Source: Sulfuritalea sp.
GTDB taxonomy: Bacteria > Pseudomonadota > Gammaproteobacteria > Burkholderiales > Rhodocyclaceae
NCBI GenBank assembly: GCA_016708585.1
Contig: JADJFK010000019.1
Span: 1-37,775 of the forward strand
Direction of reading: 5' to 3'
Length of the DNA stretch: 37,775 nt
Made by a program: the position numbers and the translations under genes. The notes beneath the pieces are model-generated. The model did no database searches and was not told where the DNA came from. It worked only from the letters and a program-made list of their open reading frames with translations. Numbering within the stretch: position 1 is the first letter of the stretch; the number at the start of each line of letters is the position of its first letter. Of this stretch, positions 32,686 to 37,775 are shown in pieces.

Positions 32686-34020
32686 ATGACGCAGAAAAAT
32701 TCCATGAAACTGATCCCCGCCCTGATGCTGCTGGCCTTTGCCGGCGCGGCTGGCGCCTCCGGCTTCGCCATCCAGAACCAGACCGGTTCGGGCAACGGCA
32801 ACGCCTTCTCCGGCGCAGCGGCGGCGGCGGAAGACGCCGGCACGATCTACTTCAACCCGGCCGGCATGACCTACCTGCCGATGGGGCACAACATCACGGC
32901 GGTCGGTACCATCCTGGCGCGCAAGATCGAATACAAGGACACCGGGACTTTTACGCGGGCTGGCTTGGTCGCCCCCGGAGGTACTACGGTCTTCGCCCCC
33001 ACGGGCGACGGTGGTGACGCTGGCGGCGTGGGCCTTATCCCTGCCGGCTACTGGTCATACGCCTACTCGCAAAATCTCCGCTTTGGCATCGGCGTGTCCC
33101 CGACCTTCGGCAACGAGACCGATTACGAGAAGAACTTCCGCGGCTTCAATTCGGGGTTTTTTGCCGAGATGGTGCAGATGAACATCAATCCGTCGATCGC
33201 CTACAAGGTCAATGACATGGTTTCCGTGGGCGCGGGGATCAGCTTTGCCCACAACGAGATAACGCTGAAACAGGGCATTCCTTTGACGAGTCCAGTCCCC
33301 GGGTTTATGCCCGGGGGAACCTACGTCAAAATAACGGGCGATGACTGGACTACTGGTTTCAACCTCGGTGCGCTGTTTCAGCTTTCGCCCAACACGCGCA
33401 TCGGCCTCAGTTATCGTTCCGAAACCCGGTTTGACTTGGAAGGCAAGCAAAAGCTCTCGAATTCCGCCACCCTTCTTGGCCTGCTGACCCCGCCGGTTGT
33501 AAATCAGGATATCAAGGCCTCGCTGGACATGCCAGCCAACACGTCGCTGGCGATCTCGCACCAGATGGACCGCTGGCAGTTCCTCGGCGATTACACCTGG
33601 ACCGGCTGGAGCAGCGTCGGCACCGTCAAGCTGAAGAACAAGCAGACAGGCGCACAGATTAACGCGCTTCCCTTCAATTTCCAGGACACCTACCGCGTCG
33701 GCTTCGGCGTCAACTACCAGTACAACGACAAGGTGAAAACCCGTTTCGGCATCGCCTACGACAAGTCCCCGGTAAAGGCGGCCGTCGACCGCACCATGAC
33801 GCTGCCCGATTCCGACCGGACCTGGCTGTCGTTCGGCGCCAAGTACAGCTTGTCCAAGATTTCGTCCCTCGATATCGGCTACAGCCATATTTTCTTCAAG
33901 GATGCCCGCACGGCGAAGCCCGTCGTCAGTTCGACGGGCGTTCTTCTGCAGACTATCAACGGCAAGTGGGACAACAACAGCGCCGACCTGCTTTCGGCCT
34001 CGTACAACCACACCTTCTGA
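32686..34020 (+). CDS. FadL/OmpP1/TodX-type outer membrane transporter
   Basis: A 444-residue outer membrane protein of the FadL family, which passes long-chain fatty acids or hydrophobic compounds across the outer membrane. The start at 32686 has AAGGAGAA 7 nt upstream and gives a signal peptide (MKLIPALMLLAFAGAAGA; a later ATG at 32704 is possible). The mature protein begins SGFAIQNQTGSGNGNAFSG, and TIYFNPAGMTYL is the conserved NPA motif region. The C-terminal SADLLSASYNHTF ends in Phe, the usual beta-barrel terminal signature. No neighbour suggests the substrate; a TodX-like role in aromatic uptake is possible. It is followed by a strong terminator. Confidence 0.9.
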   Translation: MTQKNSMKLIPALMLLAFAGAAGASGFAIQNQTGSGNGNAFSGAAAAAEDAGTIYFNPAGMTYLPMGHNITAVGTILARKIEYKDTGTFTRAGLVAPGGTTVFAPTGDGGDAGGVGLIPAGYWSYAYSQNLRFGIGVSPTFGNETDYEKNFRGFNSGFFAEMVQMNINPSIAYKVNDMVSVGAGISFAHNEITLKQGIPLTSPVPGFMPGGTYVKITGDDWTTGFNLGALFQLSPNTRIGLSYRSETRFDLEGKQKLSNSATLLGLLTPPVVNQDIKASLDMPANTSLAISHQMDRWQFLGDYTWTGWSSVGTVKLKNKQTGAQINALPFNFQDTYRVGFGVNYQYNDKVKTRFGIAYDKSPVKAAVDRTMTLPDSDRTWLSFGAKYSLSKISSLDIGYSHIFFKDARTAKPVVSSTGVLLQTINGKWDNNSADLLSASYNHTF

Positions 34021-34042
34021 GAAGGCTCCCACTCCAGGACCA

Positions 34043-34067
34043 ACGGCGCCTGCGGGCGCCGTTTTTT
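34043..34067 (+). terminator. Rho-independent terminator after the FadL-type gene
   Basis: ACGGCGCC (34043-34050), loop TGCG, GGCGCCGT (34055-34062), then TTTTTT. An 8-bp perfect GC stem with a good T tract, 22 bp after the stop. Confidence 0.92.
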
Positions 34068-34230
34068 ATGTCCGCGACCAGGGTGCTGATGGTATCCACG
34101 TGTGGGGGATGTGCGCGCCAACGCTGCCGACCCGCTTACTGTTCGAAACGCGGCAGCTAGAGGCGCGCGAGCGGTGATCGGCGGCATAATGCCGACACTC
34201 CGGACATGAATCAGGGTTAAGCGAGACGCC

Positions 34231-36045
34231 ATGAGCAAGCGGCTGCAGCGGGCAAGGGAACTGTTGGCGCAACGGCAGTTCGACGAGGCGCAGGCGATCT
34301 GCCGAACGGAAATCAAGCTGCGCCGCGATGTCCCGGCCGCAAGGAAACTGCTTGCCGTCGCCCTGTACGGCCACAGCGTCCAGCTGCTTGCGCACGGGGA
34401 ATTCCACGCGGACGTCGAGGCCCTGCTGCGCGAGGCGCTCGGCCTTGACCCCGACAACCCGGATGCGCTGAACAACCTGGGCGCCCTGCTCCTGAAGACG
34501 AATCGCCCCCGCGAAGCGGTCGCCATGCTGGAACGCAACCTCCGCCTGGCAAGGGATGGCGTGGCCGCCCTCGAAAACCTGGCCCTGGCGCAGCAGGAAT
34601 GCGGGGATCTCGAAGCGGCGTCCGCCAGCCTGAAGCAGCTTGCCGAACTGGCGCCGGCCGACAACGCGCTGTACCTCCTGCGCGAGGCGCTGCTGTTCCC
34701 CGTGGTGCCGGAAAGCACCGAAGCGCTGCTTGCCGCGCGCGAGCTTGTGTCCCGCAAGCTTGCCGCGCTGCTGGCGCGCGACGACCTACGCGCCGGCGAT
34801 CCCCTGCGCTTTCCGTCGACCTATTTCCCGCTCACTTACCACGGCCTGCCGAATGCGGACATCAATCGCGCGATCGCGCAGATCTACGCCCGCGCCTGCC
34901 CTTCCCTGACCTGGCAAGCGTCGCAGGTCGCCGGCCGGCAAGCCCCGCACGGGCGCATCAAGGTCGGCATCGTTTCCGCCTTTTTGCACGACCACAGCGT
35001 AGGCAAGGTCTGCGCCGGCCTGTTCGAGCGCTGCGACAGGTCGCGCTTCGAGCTGGTCGCCATCCGCCTGCAGCCGGCGCCGGACGACGCCGTCGCCCGG
35101 GCGATTGACGATGCCGCCGCCGGCGTGCTGCGGCTGGCCGGCCGCGACCTGCATTCGGCAAGGGAAGCGATCGCGGCCCTGCGCCCGGACATCCTGTTCT
35201 ACCAGGACATCGGCATGGAGCCGATGAGCTATTTCCTGGCCATGGCCAGGCTGGCGCCGGTGCAGGTGACCTGGTTCGGCCACCCCGACACGACCGGCAT
35301 CGCCAACATAGACTATTTCCTCTCCTGGGAAAATTTCGAGACGGCCGACAGTCCGGCGCACTACAGCGAGCGGCTGCTCCTGTCCCGGGCGACTGGCAAT
35401 ATCGCCTGTTACCGCCGCCCCGCCGGCGAGGACCGCACGCTGACCCGAGCCAGCTTCGGCTTTGCCGAGGACGATCACCTGTATTGCTGCGCGCAGCAGG
35501 CCTACAAGCTGATGCCGGCCATGGACAGCCTGTTCGACGACGTGTTGCGGCAGGATCCGCGGGCGGTCATCGTTCTGTTCGAACCGCTGCAGACCTACCT
35601 CAGGGAGGCGGTGGAGAATCGCCTGCTGAAAAACCGGCCGCAGCTCGCCGGGCGCATCCGCTTCCTGCCGATGCAAGGCTATGCCGCCTACCTGCGCGTC
35701 CTGCAGTTGAGCGATGTGGTGCTCGACAGCGTCCCGTTCAACGGCTACAACACCACGCTCGACGCACTGGCGATGGGCACGCCGGTGGTCACGCTGGCCG
35801 GAAAAACCCTGCGCGACCGCTTCGGTTTCGGGCTTTACAAGGCCATCGGACTCGACGAACTGGTCGCCGACAGCGAGGCGGATTACGTCGGACTGGCCGT
35901 GCGCCTGGCTTCCGATGCGGCGTTCAGGGCGTCCTGCCGGAACCGGATCACGGCCGGCGGGGACAGGCTTTTCGAAGACATCTCCGCCGTGCGCGAGATG
36001 GAGCGGTTGATGGCCGGGATCGCGGGTAAGCACCCGCTTGCGTAG
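34231..36045 (+). CDS. TPR-containing GT41 glycosyltransferase (SPINDLY/OGT-like)
   Basis: A 604-residue protein of the bacterial SPINDLY/OGT-like group, which in eukaryotes adds GlcNAc or fucose to Ser/Thr. The N-terminal about 160 residues contain TPR-like helices (LLREALGLDPDNPDALNNLG). The GT41 catalytic part starts near 245 (RIKVGIVSAFLHDHSVGKVC). LAPVQVTWFGHPDTTGI, LYCCAQQAYKLMPAMDSLF and VPFNGYNTTLDALAMGTPVV match the OGT sugar-nucleotide-binding segments, including the lysine equivalent to the OGT active-site Lys. The target is unknown; related bacterial enzymes may modify adhesins or flagellar proteins. No adhesin gene is adjacent. A short repeat copy follows 10 bp after the stop. 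Confidence 0.85.
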   Translation: MSKRLQRARELLAQRQFDEAQAICRTEIKLRRDVPAARKLLAVALYGHSVQLLAHGEFHADVEALLREALGLDPDNPDALNNLGALLLKTNRPREAVAMLERNLRLARDGVAALENLALAQQECGDLEAASASLKQLAELAPADNALYLLREALLFPVVPESTEALLAARELVSRKLAALLARDDLRAGDPLRFPSTYFPLTYHGLPNADINRAIAQIYARACPSLTWQASQVAGRQAPHGRIKVGIVSAFLHDHSVGKVCAGLFERCDRSRFELVAIRLQPAPDDAVARAIDDAAAGVLRLAGRDLHSAREAIAALRPDILFYQDIGMEPMSYFLAMARLAPVQVTWFGHPDTTGIANIDYFLSWENFETADSPAHYSERLLLSRATGNIACYRRPAGEDRTLTRASFGFAEDDHLYCCAQQAYKLMPAMDSLFDDVLRQDPRAVIVLFEPLQTYLREAVENRLLKNRPQLAGRIRFLPMQGYAAYLRVLQLSDVVLDSVPFNGYNTTLDALAMGTPVVTLAGKTLRDRFGFGLYKAIGLDELVADSEADYVGLAVRLASDAAFRASCRNRITAGGDRLFEDISAVREMERLMAGIAGKHPLA

Positions 36046-36054
36046 CCGCCCGGT

Positions 36055-36078
36055 GCCGTAGCGCCGGCGCCGACTTTT
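36055..36078 (-). repeat. Dispersed repeat, short form, before the RAYT region
   Basis: GCCGTAGCGCCGGCGCCGAC followed by TTTT, the reverse of the short core, 10 bp after the glycosyltransferase stop. It is the left member of a set that also flanks the toxin-antitoxin pair. Confidence 0.65.
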
Positions 36079-36088
36079 CAAGGCAAAA

Positions 36089-36114
36089 AAACGGCCACCC
36101 GAAGGTGGCCGTTT
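36089..36114 (-). terminator. Orphan rho-independent terminator of a lost porin gene
   Basis: AAACGGCCACC (36089-36099), loop CGAA, GGTGGCCGTTT (36104-36114): a perfect 11-bp stem. On the minus strand it is followed by a run of T (AAAAAAA on the plus strand at 36085-36091), so it terminates minus-strand transcription coming from the porin remnant at 36138-36200. It may also act on the plus strand, with a short TTT. Confidence 0.85.
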
Positions 36115-36137
36115 GACTGACTCGGGCGAGGCCGGAA

Positions 36138-36200
36138 TCAGAAGCTGTGACGCGCGCCCATGATGAAGGTGGAGGCATCGCCACCGGCAACGTTCGCGAA
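36138..36200 (-). pseudogene. 3' remnant of a porin gene
   Basis: On the minus strand this reads FANVAGGDASTFIMGARHSF and stop. The ending ..FxxGxRHSF with a C-terminal Phe is the standard last beta strand of Gram-negative porins of betaproteobacteria. Only about 20 codons remain. Upstream the frame runs into the purine-rich repeat and the RAYT gene, so the rest of the porin was lost or displaced. Its own terminator follows directly. Confidence 0.75.
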
Positions 36201-36203
36201 CTA

Positions 36204-36244
36204 AGAAAAGGAGAAAAGAAAGGAGAAAAGGAAAGGAGAAAAGG
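36204..36244. repeat. Purine-rich imperfect tandem repeat
   Basis: About three copies of AAAGGAGAAAAG in a 41-bp purine-only stretch between the porin remnant and the 3' end of the RAYT gene. It marks the junction of the lost porin body with the transposase unit and may be a replication-slippage or insertion scar. Confidence 0.7.
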
Positions 36245-36252
36245 GGCCAGGG

Positions 36253-36984
36253 TCAGATTTTGAACGCCAGCTGTTCCCGCTCTTCCCCCGGAGCAACGAC
36301 CGGCTTTCTCGGTCGGCCCCGCGGCTTGGCCTTGCGCCGTTCGCCCGTCGCCCGCTCGATGTCGGCGAGAAAGCGCGAATCGCCCAGTACCTGCCCCTGA
36401 TCCAGGGCCATGCGGATGTCGCCGATCGCATCGTCGTCCAGTTCCGGGCGGAACAGGGCACGATAGGCCGCCAGGCGCTCGGGTTCTTTGCTGCCCAGCG
36501 CCAAATACACCGGATGCGGCGTCAGCAAGGGATCTGCCTGCCCCAGCCCGTTTGCCCGATAGCTGCTCCAGCGGTAGTGAGCGGGGTCGTCAACCATCGC
36601 CGCGCGTACCGGATTCAGCTCGATGTAGCGCTGGCAGAGCATAAGATAGCTGTCCGCCTGCACCAGCGACGACTTGTAGCGGCTGTCCCACAAGGTACCG
36701 GTGCGGCGATAGGTCTTGTTGATGTACTGGACGTAGCGCCGGCCCAGCGACATCAGCAGTTGCGGCACCGCTTCGGTTGCAGGCGGGGTCAGCAGCAGAT
36801 GCACATGGTTGGTCATCTGCACATAGGCATGCAGCGCGCAGGCACTGGCCTTGAGTGCTTCGCCCAGCCAGTGGCGATACGCGTGATAGTCCTCCTCGGC
36901 AAAGAAACACGCCTCGCGGTTGTGGCCGCGCTGGACGATATGGAGCGGGAGTCCGGCAAGATGGATGCGGGGGCGGCGGGGCAT
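36253..36984 (-). CDS. RAYT: REP-associated tyrosine (Y1) transposase
   Basis: A 243-residue HUH/Y1 transposase of the IS200/IS605-like RAYT group. The metal-binding HUH is H60-x-H62 (QMTNHVHLLLTPP), and the catalytic Tyr is probably Y120 (CQRYIELNPVRAAM). The N-terminus MPRRPRIHLAGLPLHIVQRG is typical of RAYTs. RAYTs are usually single-copy, domesticated and paired with short palindromic REPs; here the partner is GACCCTGGCCCC, which lies inverted at both gene ends (36243-36254 and from 37079). The stop codon TGA lies inside the left copy (ATCTGACCCTGG). The basic C-terminal tail KAKPRGRPRK may bind DNA. Confidence 0.92.
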   Translation of the reverse strand: MPRRPRIHLAGLPLHIVQRGHNREACFFAEEDYHAYRHWLGEALKASACALHAYVQMTNHVHLLLTPPATEAVPQLLMSLGRRYVQYINKTYRRTGTLWDSRYKSSLVQADSYLMLCQRYIELNPVRAAMVDDPAHYRWSSYRANGLGQADPLLTPHPVYLALGSKEPERLAAYRALFRPELDDDAIGDIRMALDQGQVLGDSRFLADIERATGERRKAKPRGRPRKPVVAPGEEREQLAFKI

Positions 36985-37050
36985 GGGGGCAGTCTAGCGA
37001 AGTACTTCCGTCTCGCCAATCAGTCGGGCAAGACATGACGATCTGCCAGC

Positions 37051-37074
37051 GCCGTGTCGCCGGCGTCGACTTTT
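37051..37074 (-). repeat. Dispersed repeat, short form, left of the toxin-antitoxin pair
   Basis: GCCGTGTCGCCGGCGTCGAC followed by TTTT, fused at TTTTAATCGACC to the 19-bp repeats that follow. The same composite unit recurs at 37734-37774. Confidence 0.65.
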
Positions 37075-37110
37075 AATCGACCCTGGCCCCATTAATCGAC
37101 CCTGGCCCCA
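37073..37110 (+). repeat. Two tandem 19-bp units (TTAATCGACCCTGGCCCCA)
   Basis: Exact tandem copies at 37073-37091 and 37092-37110, then a partial TTAAT. The GACCCTGGCCCC core is inverted relative to the copy at the end of the RAYT gene and recurs at 37757-37774. Confidence 0.88.
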
Positions 37111-37144
37111 TTAATTCTCCTGAATCCCTGTCTCTTTAATCCCC

Positions 37145-37171
37145 TTAAGAGTGCTATCATTGGCACCTTAA
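37145..37171. promoter_or_regulatory. Putative operator/promoter of the toxin-antitoxin pair
   Basis: TTAAG-A-GTGC (37145-37154), then TATCAT (37155-37160), then GGCAC-CTTAA (37162-37171): an imperfect inverted repeat spanning a TGCTATCAT extended -10-like element, 20 bp upstream of the antitoxin start. Phd-type antitoxins autoregulate through such sites. The -35 is weak. Confidence 0.5.
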
Positions 37172-37190
37172 ACAGGTCTCGGAGAACGTC

Positions 37191-37439
37191 ATGTCACACC
37201 AGATTTTGGCGGAAACCACCGCCAGCGTATCGGAATTGAAGAAGAATCCGATGGGTACGGTTGCAGCTGGGGAGGGGTTCCCTGTCGCCATACTGAATCG
37301 TAACGCTCCCGCCTTCTACTGCGTACCGGCAAAGGCCTATGAAGCGCTGATGGACAAGCTCGAAGACATGGAACTCAATGCCATCGCCAATGCGCGATCC
37401 GGCCAGCGCGTAATCAAGGTCGAACTTGATGAACTATGA
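37191..37439 (+). CDS. Phd/YefM-type antitoxin
   Basis: An 82-residue antitoxin (MSHQILAETTASVSELKKNP) resembling the Phd/YefM/StbD type. The N-terminal half folds into a DNA-binding domain with VSELKKNPMGTVAAGEGFPV and AFYCVPAKAYEALMDKLEDM, and the acidic C-terminal half (ANARSGQRVIKVELDEL) would bind the toxin. A GGAG ribosome site precedes the ATG. It overlaps the toxin gene by 11 bp, the usual antitoxin-first order with coupled translation. Confidence 0.9.
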   Translation: MSHQILAETTASVSELKKNPMGTVAAGEGFPVAILNRNAPAFYCVPAKAYEALMDKLEDMELNAIANARSGQRVIKVELDEL

Positions 37440-37710
37440 ACTTGGCTTTCTGGAAGAAGCCCTGAGGGAATGGAAAAAGCTCGATGCAAGCCTTCGGGAG
37501 CAATTCAAGACCAAGCTTGCCGAACGCCTGAAGAATCCCCGGGTGCCGGCCGCCAAGCTCAGCGGACATTCCGATCGCTACAAAATCAAACTGCGCAGCG
37601 CGGGCTATCGTCTGGTCTATGAGGTACGCGACCGGCTACTGATAGTCATCGTGGTCGCGGTCGGCAAACGCGAGCGCAACGCAGTTTACAAGGCAGCTGC
37701 GAAGCGATAG
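37429..37710 (+). CDS. RelE/StbE-type toxin
   Basis: A 93-residue ribosome-dependent mRNA interferase-type toxin. MNYELGFLEEALREWKKLDA then LKNPRVPAAKLSGHSDRYKI and AGYRLVYEVRDRLLIVIVVA match the RelE/ParE/StbE fold, with the conserved basic LSG-YKIKLRSAGYRL core. The C-terminal VGKRERNAVYKAAAKR is the usual positive tail. A TTG three bases upstream is an alternative start, but the ATG is preferred. It overlaps the antitoxin by 11 bp. Confidence 0.93.
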   Translation: MNYELGFLEEALREWKKLDASLREQFKTKLAERLKNPRVPAAKLSGHSDRYKIKLRSAGYRLVYEVRDRLLIVIVVAVGKRERNAVYKAAAKR

Positions 37711-37733
37711 CAATATCGTCAAGCCGAGCTTTC

Positions 37734-37774
37734 GCCGTATCGTCAGTGCCGACTTTTTAATCGACCCTGGCCCC
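37734..37774 (-). repeat. Composite repeat right of the toxin-antitoxin pair
   Basis: GCCGTATCGTCAGTGCCGAC, TTTT, then TTAATCGACCCTGGCCCC (37757-37774). The same composite lies on the left of the pair (37051-37091), in the same orientation. The right edge is 1 bp from the window end, so further tandem units may follow. Confidence 0.65.
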
Positions 37775-37775
37775 T

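Noticed and set aside
37073..37110. Possible CRISPR-like array from the tandem 19-bp units
   Set aside because: Only two adjacent units without spacers, plus one more 650 bp away; no cas genes. They fit RAYT-associated repeats.

Overview
The window looks like a chromosomal segment of a GC-rich betaproteobacterium, probably of the Rhodocyclales/Sterolibacteriaceae type. Grounds: rdgC, flhDC, a lutABC lactate operon, the rplU-rpmA-obgE-proB block, GC-rich codon use and IS5/IS3-type elements. The genus is inference; no rRNA gene is present to settle it.

Layout. 1-3.1 kb: type I restriction genes hsdR and hsdM on the minus strand, hsdM running off the left edge. 3.3-8.5 kb: greB, an MFS transporter, a FliT-like protein, an M48 metalloprotease abutting rdgC, and the flagellar master-regulator pair flhDC. 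8.7-15.2 kb: an HDOD-REC-GGDEF protein with a degenerate active site, a zinc-ribbon Nudix hydrolase, a TonB-like protein, an HNH nuclease and a YgiQ-type radical SAM protein. 15.2-19.1 kb: a mobile-element island of two complete 1191-bp IS5-family elements 40 bp apart, each with its own CTAR target duplication, then a small ORF cut by a decayed IS3-family element that still has its inverted repeats and a CCCC duplication. 19.4-24.7 kb: a PAS-GGDEF-EAL protein and a P-type cation ATPase. 24.7-29.5 kb: a thioredoxin-like gene with a frameshift and lutCBA, divergent from an IclR regulator. 29.5-34 kb: rplU-rpmA with a clear promoter and terminator, obgE-proB, and a FadL-type outer membrane protein. 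34.2-36 kb: a SPINDLY/GT41 glycosyltransferase. 36-37.8 kb: a second accessory patch with the 3' end of a lost porin gene and its terminator, a RAYT-type transposase and a Phd/RelE-type toxin-antitoxin pair bracketed by repeats.

The most unusual signal is a dispersed repeat family not explained by the genes. A short form (about 23 bp, AAAAGTCGGCGCYGGCG-NACGG) and a long form (about 50-62 bp, with extra sequence between AAAAGT and the CGGCGCTGGCG core) occur at least eleven times on both strands, in intergenic spacers and inside genes. Three coding copies read in the same frame give the peptide AVAPAP(T/S) in unrelated proteins; one of them sits in the signal-peptide region of the thioredoxin-like gene next to the frameshift. 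Copies also border the RAYT and the toxin-antitoxin pair, fused there to a second repeat, AATCGACCCTGGCCCC.

Functional themes are nucleotide second-messenger and motility control (flhDC, FliT-like, two GGDEF proteins), lactate oxidation (lutABC with IclR), the ribosome/GTPase/proline block, and mobile or defence cargo.
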